Assembly (NCBI RefSeq): GCF_001427305.1
Contig: NZ_LMFZ01000045.1
Span: forward strand, 358,707 to 422,706
Direction: 5' to 3'
Length of the DNA: 64,000 bases
From: Duganella sp. Root1480D1
GTDB taxonomy: Bacteria > Pseudomonadota > Gammaproteobacteria > Burkholderiales > Burkholderiaceae_D
Below, piece by piece: positions 26,088 to 34,090 of the stretch; within the stretch, counting starts at the first letter, position 1; each line of letters begins with the position of its first letter. Below the pieces are notes generated by a model. The model was not told the origin of the DNA. It made no database searches and was given only the letters and a program-made list of their open reading frames with translations. Made by a program: the position numbers and the translations under genes.

Positions 26088-28721
26088 ATGACTAATTTCC
26101 GCAATCGCCGCACCATCCTCGCGGCACTCGTCTCCATGGCCTTTTCGTTCCATGCCTGCCAGGCCCAGTCAGCCAGCGCTGACGATGCCGGGCAGCGGGC
26201 CCGGGATCTGCTGGCCCGCATGTCACTCGACGAAAAAGCCAGCCTGCTGCAACATGAGTCGCCTGCCATTCCGCGCCTGGCCATCCCCGCATATGACTGG
26301 TGGAATGAAGGTTTGCACGGCGTGGCACGCGCCGGCAATGCCACGGTGTTCCCGCAGGCGATCGCTCTGGCGGCGACCTGGAACGTCCCTCTCGTCACGC
26401 GCGTCGCCGATACGGTTGCCACGGAGTTCCGCGCCAAATACCGGCAAACCGTTGGCCCGGATGGCTCGACCGCCTTGTATCGCGGTCTCACGGTGTGGTC
26501 GCCAAATATCAATATCTTCCGCGACCCGCGCTGGGGACGCGGCCAGGAAACCTACGGCGAAGACCCCTACCTGACTTCGCGCATCGGCGTGGCTTACGTA
26601 CACGGCCTGCAAGGAGACAATCCTTCCGCGCCCAAGGTCTCTGCCACGGTCAAGCATTTCGCGATCCACAGCGGGCCGGAAGCCGACCGCCACCGCGAAG
26701 ACGTCCATCCCTCGCCGCGCGACCTGACCGAAACGTATTTACCGGCATTTCATGCCACGGTGACCGAGGGCCAGGCCATGGCGGTCATGTGCGCCTACAA
26801 CTCAGTGGATGGCGTACCCGCCTGCGCCAGCGACAAACTGCTCAAGGACTACCTGCGCGGCGCCTGGCATTTCCAGGGCCATGTGGTCTCCGATTGCGGG
26901 GCGGTGGCTGACATCCATGATGCCGATGCACACCACTTCACCGCAACGCCGGAGCAAGCCGTGGCGGCAGCCTTCAATGCCGGCACCGACGTCATGTGTG
27001 AATTCGGTAGCAGCCCAACGGCAACTCCCGCCACGACGGTGCGGGCGGTACAACAAGGTTTGCTGGCCGAAGCGGTTCTCGACCGCGCCGTGCTGCGCCT
27101 GCTGGAGACGCGCATCCGCCTTGGTTTGCTGGACAAGCCTGGCAGCGGAACTTTCGGCCAAATCGCGGCCAGCGAGGTCGACACACCACCCCACCGTGCC
27201 CTGAACCTGGAAACAGCGCGGCAATCGCTGGTGCTGCTGAAAAACGAGGGATTGCTGCCGCTGAAGCAAGCGCCCCGCAGCATTGCCGTCATCGGCCCGA
27301 ATGCCGATAGCGTCGACGCCCTGGTCGGCAATTACAACGGCACGCCGTCGCGGCCAGTGACAGTGGTAGCAGGCCTGCGCGCCCGGTTCCCGCAGGCGCG
27401 CGTGACGCACATCGAAGGCACCGGCTGGGTCGCCCCGCCCCTGCAGGATGTTCCGGCAGACCGCTTGTGCGTCGATGCCGAGTGCACCCGTCCAGGCGTC
27501 AAACTGGAGCGATTCGACAACCTCGCTTTGGCGGGCGCCCCAAGTGCGATTGAATCCGCTGCCAATGCCGCGCTCAAATGGGGATGGCCCGACAACGCCG
27601 AACGCAAGACCTCGACGCGCTGGTCCGGCTACCTTCGCGCGGCCGAAAGTGGCACGCACCATTTCCGCCTGAAGGGCAACCAGACCTACCGTATCCGTAT
27701 CGATGGCCAACTGGCGGCCGATATGTGGGACCTTGCCTGGCCGACCTCGAACACCGGGCTTACCCTGGATGCAGGAAAGCTGTACCGGATCGAAATCGAG
27801 GCGCAGCAGACCGGCTGGGAAGGAGAACAGCAACTGCAATGGACGCGCCCGAGCTTCGACAACGCAGCAGCATTGGAAGCAGCCCGGCAAGCCGACCTGG
27901 TGGTATTCGTCAGCGGCCTGACCTGGCAGCTGGAGGGCGAGGAAATGTCCGTGCACGCGCCAGGCTTCGCTGGCGGCGACCGCACCAGCATTGACCTGCC
28001 GGCGCCGCAGCAATCCCTTCTGGAACAGCTCAGCGCGGAGCTGGGCCCGCTGAACAAACCCCTGGTGCTGGTCAACATGAGCGGAAGCGCCATGGCCTTG
28101 AACTGGGCCGACCGCCATGTACCGGCCATCATCCAGGCCTGGTATCCGGGCGGCGAAGGCGGACAGGCGATCGCCGAACTCATTGCCGGCGATTTCAGCC
28201 CGGCCGGACGCTTGCCCGTGACGTTCTACAAGTCCGCCGCGGACCTGCCACCGTTCAAGGACTACGGCATGCAGGGCCGCACCTATAAATATTTCAAGGG
28301 CAAGCCGCTGTACCCGTTCGGCCATGGCTTGAGCTACACCCGCTTTACTTACAAGACTGGTGCGGCAGTGCCGAAGACGGTGTGCGCCGGTTGCGACGTC
28401 AAACTCGTGGTCGACGTAAAAAACGAGGGCAAGCGGGCCAGCGACGAAGTGGTGCAATGGTATGTATCGCGGCCAGTCCCCGGCGCGCCGAACCGCACGC
28501 TCGCCGGCTTTACCCGCCTCGCCCTGCGCGCTGGTGAAACGCGGCGCGTCAGCTTCACGCTCGGCGCCAAGGCGCTCAGCACCGTCGACGCGGCAGGCCA
28601 ACGCAACGTCGAGCCCGGAACAGCCGATATCTGGATTGGCGGCGGCCAGCCAGGCGGACAGGCTGCGGGGATCGGCGTGAAGTTGACGGTCAAAGGCCGG
28701 CGTAGCCTGCCTCCTTTCTGA
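26088..28721 (+). CDS. Glycoside hydrolase family 3 with PA14 insert (beta-xylosidase/beta-glucosidase)
   Basis: 877-residue exported GH3. After a leader of about 26 residues come the (beta/alpha)8 domain with KHFAIHSGPEADRH, the nucleophile loop VVSDCGAV (Asp269), an alpha/beta sandwich interrupted by a PA14 domain (about 500-600, TYRIRIDGQLA), GGEGGQA, and a C-terminal fibronectin-III-like domain. SDCGA is more frequent in xylosidase-type GH3 than the SDW of classic beta-glucosidases. It would complete depolymerisation of the oligosaccharides made by GH74/GH31 or act on xylan. It follows the acyltransferase gene by 17 bp. Confidence 0.88.
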   Translation: MTNFRNRRTILAALVSMAFSFHACQAQSASADDAGQRARDLLARMSLDEKASLLQHESPAIPRLAIPAYDWWNEGLHGVARAGNATVFPQAIALAATWNVPLVTRVADTVATEFRAKYRQTVGPDGSTALYRGLTVWSPNINIFRDPRWGRGQETYGEDPYLTSRIGVAYVHGLQGDNPSAPKVSATVKHFAIHSGPEADRHREDVHPSPRDLTETYLPAFHATVTEGQAMAVMCAYNSVDGVPACASDKLLKDYLRGAWHFQGHVVSDCGAVADIHDADAHHFTATPEQAVAAAFNAGTDVMCEFGSSPTATPATTVRAVQQGLLAEAVLDRAVLRLLETRIRLGLLDKPGSGTFGQIAASEVDTPPHRALNLETARQSLVLLKNEGLLPLKQAPRSIAVIGPNADSVDALVGNYNGTPSRPVTVVAGLRARFPQARVTHIEGTGWVAPPLQDVPADRLCVDAECTRPGVKLERFDNLALAGAPSAIESAANAALKWGWPDNAERKTSTRWSGYLRAAESGTHHFRLKGNQTYRIRIDGQLAADMWDLAWPTSNTGLTLDAGKLYRIEIEAQQTGWEGEQQLQWTRPSFDNAAALEAARQADLVVFVSGLTWQLEGEEMSVHAPGFAGGDRTSIDLPAPQQSLLEQLSAELGPLNKPLVLVNMSGSAMALNWADRHVPAIIQAWYPGGEGGQAIAELIAGDFSPAGRLPVTFYKSAADLPPFKDYGMQGRTYKYFKGKPLYPFGHGLSYTRFTYKTGAAVPKTVCAGCDVKLVVDVKNEGKRASDEVVQWYVSRPVPGAPNRTLAGFTRLALRAGETRRVSFTLGAKALSTVDAAGQRNVEPGTADIWIGGGQPGGQAAGIGVKLTVKGRRSLPPF

Positions 28722-28819
28722 GCGAATCGTTCTGGTGGCGTGGCAAACCGCCTCGGTGCCAGCCGTCGACGTTTCTGACTGTCATTGACAGGCCCCGGTC
28801 TTGGGCACAAACTTGTTTC

Positions 28820-30088
28820 ATGACGGCTACAGAGACCAAGCCCTCGATCCACAAGCTTTCCCGCCGCCGGGTCTGGCTGAAGGGAGCAGTGGCCTCATGC
28901 CTGGTTTACAGCCTGCCCAGTTTGGCCGCCGGAGCCGAACAGCTGTTTGTCGACTATATCTTGTCGCACGGAGCCCAGAGAACCGCGTGGACACGCATCA
29001 TCAGTGAGTTCTCCAAGACAAACCCAGATATTGCGGTGACGCAAAACGACTATCCGTGGGCGCAATACCAGCGAGATCTCACAGCTCGGCTGAGCAGCGG
29101 ACAGGTCGACATCGCATTCTGGTACGCGGGAGAAGGCCTGCGCGACGCGGTCGAAAACAAATTGCTGGCCCCGCTGGATGACGATACGCTTGCGCTACTC
29201 AAAAAAAACAAGTTCTATCCGGCCACCCTGGAGGGGACCCGCATCGAAGGCGAGGTATATGGCTTCCCCTTGTATTACTACCCATGGGGCTTCGTCTACC
29301 GGAAATCGCTATTCCAGAGCCTTGGTCTTGAGCCGCCAACCTCATGGGGCGAATTCCAGCGCGTATGCGAACGGTTGAAGGCTGCGGGTGTGAGTCCGAT
29401 CGGCCTGGGTGCCGGGAACAACTGGCCTGCCGCCGGCTGGTTCGACTACCTTGACCTGCGCATCAATGGCCTGAAATTCCACCGCAAGCTGCTCCGTGGC
29501 GATGTCCCTTTTACCGATCATAGGGTCAAGAAAGTATTCAATACCTGGGCAAGCTTGCTGCGCAAGGGCTACTTCTTCAAACCGACCATCGAAATGAACC
29601 ACGAGCGTGTCCTGCCCTACTTGTACCGCAACCAGGTAGGCATGATGCTGACCGGCAGCTTCGTCGCCGCAAAGTATCCTGCGGCGCTTGCGGACGATAT
29701 AGGTTTCTTTGCCTTCCCAAGCATTTTGCCCGACATGCCGCAATTTGAGGACGTCCCGCTCGACGTGCTGGTCTTGCCGGCGCGCGCAGCAAATCCCCAA
29801 GCCCGCAAGCGCTTCCTGGCCTTTCTCGCCGAAAGCGGCGCGGTGCGGCACATCGCCGAGGCGGACCAGACTTTCCCGGCGCAGGCCAGCGCCTTGTCCC
29901 CACCCATCCGGATGGAAGAGGCTGCACGACAGGTGCTGGCCAATGCGGCTGGACTGAGTACATTCTTCGACCGGGAGGCCAAGGCGGAACTGATTGGTCC
30001 GGTGTTCGAGGGGCTGCGCCAGTTCCTCAAGCCGCCGCATGACACGGAAAAGGCCGTCCTCGCGATCGAGGAACTGCGCCGGAAGTAG
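28820..30088 (+). CDS. ABC-type sugar-binding protein (orphan solute-binding protein)
   Basis: 422-residue extracellular solute-binding protein of the family 1 (sugar) type. It has a twin-arginine-like leader (LSRRRVWLKGAV) and the typical features YPWAQYQRDLTARLSSGQ, then PTSWGEF and a C-terminal helical region. Only the binding protein is present: no permease or ATPase genes lie nearby. It may serve a transporter encoded elsewhere or act as a sensor partner. It follows GH3 by about 100 bp and precedes GH62 by 125 bp. The ATG at 28820 lacks a strong ribosome site. Confidence 0.82.
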   Translation: MTATETKPSIHKLSRRRVWLKGAVASCLVYSLPSLAAGAEQLFVDYILSHGAQRTAWTRIISEFSKTNPDIAVTQNDYPWAQYQRDLTARLSSGQVDIAFWYAGEGLRDAVENKLLAPLDDDTLALLKKNKFYPATLEGTRIEGEVYGFPLYYYPWGFVYRKSLFQSLGLEPPTSWGEFQRVCERLKAAGVSPIGLGAGNNWPAAGWFDYLDLRINGLKFHRKLLRGDVPFTDHRVKKVFNTWASLLRKGYFFKPTIEMNHERVLPYLYRNQVGMMLTGSFVAAKYPAALADDIGFFAFPSILPDMPQFEDVPLDVLVLPARAANPQARKRFLAFLAESGAVRHIAEADQTFPAQASALSPPIRMEEAARQVLANAAGLSTFFDREAKAELIGPVFEGLRQFLKPPHDTEKAVLAIEELRRK

Positions 30089-30213
30089 CACTCCAATGCC
30101 GCGTCCTATAAATCGGCCGAGGCCGCTTATGATTTCTTTCAAACGATTGCGCTTTCGTTGACCCGCGGAAAGGCATTGCCTAGAGTCTGTTCGTTTGCAA
30201 ATGAGGACGAACG

Positions 30214-31275
30214 ATGAGAGTAATTCCCCACCTTTTCGGGTTGGCCGCATTGGCTGCCCTGGCTGCATGCAGTGGAACCAGTGCGATCCCGGTCAGCACT
30301 GCAAGGCCGGCATTCAGCTGGACATCCAGCGCACCGCTCATATTGCCGCAGGCCGCTCCTGGCCGGGCAAGCTACGCAGTGAAAGATCCGAGTATCGTCC
30401 ATGCGGGGGGCAAGTATCACGTATTTATGACGACCGCCGGATCCGATGGATGGGGGCTGGCATACACAAGCTTTGAGAAGTGGTCCGACGCCCGGACTGC
30501 AAAGATAGTGCCGCTCGCCCAATCTCCGATGGGCCCTGGATACCGCGCTGCACCGCAAGTACTTTACTTCGCACCGCAAAAAACCTGGTACCTCATTTAC
30601 CAGGGGCCCGATCCGCTTTACTCGACATCGAAGGACGTCGGAGACCCCCTATCGTGGAGTGCGCCCAAACCCTTGTTTGCCGCTGCCCCAGACATCGTAA
30701 AACCGCCGCAGGGTAACGGCTGGCTGGATTTCTGGGTGATTTGTGACGAAGCAAAATGTTATCTGTTCAATACCGATGATCATGGCCGACTGCTGCGATC
30801 CGAAACTACCATCGGCCAATTCCCCAATGGCTTCCATAACACGGTCGCCGTCATGAGCGAAAAAATGGAGGACCTGTTCGAGGCCAGCAATACCTACAGG
30901 ATTGCCGGTTCGCAGACCTACATCACACTTGTAGAGGCGATTTCGCCAAAGGGACGCTATTTCCGGATCTGGAAGAGCAATGGACTGGGCGGCAAATGGG
31001 AGCCATTTTCTTCCGCGCCAATGAACACGTTTGCCAGCCGTGACAACGTCGAGCAACTATGGTCCGAAGGTATCTCGCATGGGGAGATGATTCGAACGAA
31101 TCCCGATCAAACGATGACCATCGATCCTTGCCGGCCGCTCGAGTATCTGTTCCAGGGCAACGACCCGGCAGTGCGCGTGGACGATTACATCAAAATCCCG
31201 TACCAGCTGGGTGTGATCACCGCGAAGGGTGAAAACCCGGTGAGCTCGCTTTGCCGTCAACCTGCTCAATACTGA
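30214..31275 (+). CDS. Alpha-L-arabinofuranosidase lipoprotein, glycoside hydrolase family 62
   Basis: 353-residue lipoprotein (LAAC, Cys19) with a five-bladed propeller fold. KDPS (Asp58, base), WLDFW (Asp172, pKa modulator) and LFEAS (Glu223, acid) are the family catalytic triad, and LFNTDDHG and GQFPNGF are additional GH62 blocks. GH62 enzymes remove L-arabinofuranose from arabinoxylan or arabinan. This adds an arabinose-targeting activity to the locus beside GH127. The start follows a GAGGACGA ribosome site. A stand-alone promoter in the 125-bp gap upstream is possible. Confidence 0.87.
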   Translation: MRVIPHLFGLAALAALAACSGTSAIPVSTARPAFSWTSSAPLILPQAAPGRASYAVKDPSIVHAGGKYHVFMTTAGSDGWGLAYTSFEKWSDARTAKIVPLAQSPMGPGYRAAPQVLYFAPQKTWYLIYQGPDPLYSTSKDVGDPLSWSAPKPLFAAAPDIVKPPQGNGWLDFWVICDEAKCYLFNTDDHGRLLRSETTIGQFPNGFHNTVAVMSEKMEDLFEASNTYRIAGSQTYITLVEAISPKGRYFRIWKSNGLGGKWEPFSSAPMNTFASRDNVEQLWSEGISHGEMIRTNPDQTMTIDPCRPLEYLFQGNDPAVRVDDYIKIPYQLGVITAKGENPVSSLCRQPAQY

Positions 31276-31328
31276 ACAAGGAGCAAAGCGACTGCCGTTC
31301 CGCCAAGCATGCTTCCTCTGCCGCCGTT

Positions 31329-31400
31329 GGTGAATTTCATTAAGCCCGTTGCGAATATTCGTAATTGCCAAGGTACGGAGGCGATCCGACAATTGCCGCA
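31329..31400 (+). promoter_or_regulatory. Conserved promoter/operator module C (lyase/GH127 unit)
   Basis: On the reverse complement this segment aligns with modules A and B: GGTGAATTTCATTAAG and CGTTGCGAATATTCGTAAT correspond to the AACGAAATTTC and GGCAATTGCGAAA blocks, and GACAATTGCC corresponds to GCACAATGGC. The two CAAT-like boxes are 28 bp apart. It lies 29-100 bp upstream of the ATG at 31429, in the same orientation to its gene as A and B. Confidence 0.6.
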
Positions 31401-31428
31401 AAGCAACTTCAACCATTCGAAGGAAGGT

Positions 31429-34059
31429 ATGAAAAAATACAAGATGCGAACAATTGTCCTGTCGATCATCGCAGCGGGCCTCACTGTGGGCTGTGGCGCC
31501 GGCACAGAGGATGCTGGTATTACGACGGCACCAAACAACGCCAGCAACGCCCCGGCGTCAAGTGGCACTAGCGGCACGCCTGCTACTGGCAATACGCCCA
31601 GCACCGGCACCACGCCCGATAGTGGCACTGCGCCAGGCACCGGGACTCCACCTAGCGCTGGCACCACGCCCAGCACTGGCACCGCGCCCGGCACAGGCGG
31701 CACAGCGGCCCGCGTTTTCGCCCACCCAGGCATCGCGCTCACTCGATCCGACCTCGACACGCTCAAGACCTACGTCGACCAGGGCCGGGAACCCTGGAAG
31801 TCCGCCTACCAGCAATTGGCGAACGATGGAAAGGCCAAGTTAACCTATGTCATGGGCGGTCCCTATGCGACAGTGGGCCGTGCGCCGGACGTCAATCTCT
31901 GGGCATGGCGCAACGACATGGTCGCGATCTGGAATCTCTCGCGCATGTGGCATTTCACCGGCAACCAGGAATACGCAAAGAAGGCGCGCGAAATCCTCAT
32001 GGCGTGGGCCACCACCCAGGTGGAGTTCACCGGCCGCGAGTCGATGCTTGACCTGGGCGACTACGCTTACATGTTCGTGGGCGGCGCCGACATCCTGCGC
32101 GGCACTTGGCCGGGCTGGACGGAAGCCGACACCGCCACAGTGAAGAAGTATTTCAAAAACGTCCTGATACCGGCATCTAACCCCTACGGCGAGCATCAGT
32201 TCGGCGCCGCCAACAAGGGGGCGCTGGCCCTGGTTGCCCTCGGTTTGATGGACATCTTCAACGACGACGCGGTGGCGCTGGACAAAGTTGTTTACCAGCT
32301 GCGCACGCTGGCCCACATCGGACTGCGCAATTCCAACGATATCGGCATGATCGGCGACTCCCTGCGCGATCAAGGCCACTTCCATGGGCAGCTGAAATCG
32401 CTGATCATGCTCTCCGAGGCGCTCTGGAAGCAAGGCATCGACGTCTATTCCGATTTTGACGATCGGCTGCTGGCCGCCGGTGAATATTTTGCGCGGGTGA
32501 ACGAGCTCGTACCGACCACTGCACTCCCGTTTGGCACCACCGATGCCTATTACACTGCCGACATGACCAACCGCGGTTGGGACGGCGGGGGTGGCGGGAA
32601 CGTCGTGCTCAATCAGATTTATGGCGCCTACGCCCTTCGCAAAGGTTTGCAGGCTCCGTTTATCGCACAAAGACGTCTCTGGATGCCGGTGGATGGCAAC
32701 AGCTTCATGTTCTTGAAGGACGCCGACGCCTCCGTCGCTGCGCCTGCGCCACAGCTCCCCATACCGTCGACGACCTCGCTTACCGCTGGCTTGAGCAGCA
32801 TTGATCTCGGCGGCGCCACCCCAACTGGCACTGCCAGTTATACCGCCGGCAAATGGACCGTGAAAGGCGGCGGATCGGAGATCTGGGGCACAAACGACAG
32901 TTGCTACTTCGCTTACAAGGCTCTTGTCGGCGATGGTGCCATCATCGCCAAGGTGGAATCGGTCCAGAATACCGGACCTTCCGCCAAGGCGGGCGTGATG
33001 ATGCGCACAAGCCTCGACCAGGGCGCCCCGCGCGCGTGGATGGCGATCGCCAACCGCGCTGCGGCCGAGCAGAACATGCGCAATCTCACGGCGTATGGCG
33101 GCAGCAACTATGCGAACAAAGTCCTCCCGATTGCGAGCACGACGGCCTCTTATTGGGTGAAGCTCGAGCGCATCGGCAACGTCATCACCGGCTACCTGTC
33201 TCCCGATGGCACCAACTGGGCTGCGACAGACGTCGGCCGTATCGACGGCCCTCTTCCGGACAAGATCTACGCCGGCCTGGTAGTTTCTTCGACCGCAAAC
33301 GGCACGCCGAACAGCTCAGTCTTCAGCAACGTCCAGATCACTGGCGGAGACGGGAATGCACCGAGCGTGATCCCGGCAGCGCCAGCAACGCTGCTGGCTG
33401 CCCCGGGCGATGGCGCCGTACCGCTACGCTGGCAGCGCTCCTTCGGCGCCACTCGCTACATTGTCAAGCGTGCCACCGTGAGCGGCGGCCCTTACACCGC
33501 CATCGCAACGGACGTCAAGGGCGGCAGCTACACCGACAAATCGGTGACAAACGGCACGACCTACTATTACACCGTAACGGCGGCAAACTCCGCGGGCGTA
33601 AGCGCCAATTCCCCCGAGGATGCGGCAACGCCGTTCCACCCGATGGTCAATGTCGCCACCGGCGGTACCGCCAGCGACAGTGCGAACAATGTGGACAACG
33701 CCAAGCGCGCCTTCGACCATAACTCGGCAACGCAATGGTTCTACAAGGGCGTGACGGGCTGGCTGCAGTATGACCTCGGACACAAGGAGACAGTCCAGCG
33801 CTACACCGTCATCAGTTCCAACGACCTGGTTCCCCGCGACCCGAAGGCCTGGGAGCTACTGGGTTCCAACGACGGCGTCACCTGGCAAACTCTTGATGCT
33901 CAAAACAACCAGGCGTTCGCCCGGCGCTTCGCACCAAACAGTTACGCGGTCTCGAGACCTGGCGCCTATCGCTACTACCGGCTCAACATCACGGCCAATA
34001 ACGGCGACGCCACCTTTACCGATCTCGCCGAATTCGGACTGTTCGCTACCAAGCCATGA
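31429..34059 (+). CDS. Alginate-lyase-fold lipoprotein with concanavalin-like, Fn3 and F5/8C domains
   Basis: 876-residue lipoprotein: lipobox TVGC (near residue 22), a Gly/Thr/Pro-rich linker (about 40-95), an alpha/alpha-barrel of the alginate lyase superfamily (about 100-430, with NLWAWRND, MLDLGDYAYM, NSNDIGMIGDSLRDQGH), a DUF1349-like concanavalin-type domain (about 450-640, with AKAGVMMR), a fibronectin-III domain (about 655-730), and a C-terminal F5/8C carbohydrate-binding domain. The start at 31429 has an AGGAAGG ribosome site; longer in-frame extension is not used. The barrel domain family includes alginate lyases and uncharacterised lyase-like enzymes in plant-glycan loci, so the polymer is unknown. 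It precedes GH127 by 31 bp and is under module C. Confidence 0.8.
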   Translation: MKKYKMRTIVLSIIAAGLTVGCGAGTEDAGITTAPNNASNAPASSGTSGTPATGNTPSTGTTPDSGTAPGTGTPPSAGTTPSTGTAPGTGGTAARVFAHPGIALTRSDLDTLKTYVDQGREPWKSAYQQLANDGKAKLTYVMGGPYATVGRAPDVNLWAWRNDMVAIWNLSRMWHFTGNQEYAKKAREILMAWATTQVEFTGRESMLDLGDYAYMFVGGADILRGTWPGWTEADTATVKKYFKNVLIPASNPYGEHQFGAANKGALALVALGLMDIFNDDAVALDKVVYQLRTLAHIGLRNSNDIGMIGDSLRDQGHFHGQLKSLIMLSEALWKQGIDVYSDFDDRLLAAGEYFARVNELVPTTALPFGTTDAYYTADMTNRGWDGGGGGNVVLNQIYGAYALRKGLQAPFIAQRRLWMPVDGNSFMFLKDADASVAAPAPQLPIPSTTSLTAGLSSIDLGGATPTGTASYTAGKWTVKGGGSEIWGTNDSCYFAYKALVGDGAIIAKVESVQNTGPSAKAGVMMRTSLDQGAPRAWMAIANRAAAEQNMRNLTAYGGSNYANKVLPIASTTASYWVKLERIGNVITGYLSPDGTNWAATDVGRIDGPLPDKIYAGLVVSSTANGTPNSSVFSNVQITGGDGNAPSVIPAAPATLLAAPGDGAVPLRWQRSFGATRYIVKRATVSGGPYTAIATDVKGGSYTDKSVTNGTTYYYTVTAANSAGVSANSPEDAATPFHPMVNVATGGTASDSANNVDNAKRAFDHNSATQWFYKGVTGWLQYDLGHKETVQRYTVISSNDLVPRDPKAWELLGSNDGVTWQTLDAQNNQAFARRFAPNSYAVSRPGAYRYYRLNITANNGDATFTDLAEFGLFATKP
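31555..31706 (+). repeat. Low-complexity Gly-Thr-Pro linker repeats
   Basis: Imperfect tandem repeats of about 15-18 bp encode GT(x)P(x)(S/T)GT(x)PG units in the linker between lipobox and lyase domain. They are coding, flexible spacers and not a regulatory repeat. A similar Pro/Thr/Ser-rich linker is at 38870-39140 in the second GH74. Confidence 0.7.
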
Positions 34060-34090
34060 TGAACACGGCCATTTGACGAAAACCTTTCAT

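Noticed and set aside
26802..28601. 599-codon minus-strand frame opposite GH3
   Set aside because: Shadow of the GH3 gene.
30140..30160. Inverted repeat AACGA...TCGTT upstream of GH62 as an operator
   Set aside because: Only 5-base arms; too weak without comparison data.
31555..31706. CRISPR-like or regulatory tandem repeat
   Set aside because: It is an in-frame Gly/Thr/Pro linker of a lipoprotein, with no spacers.
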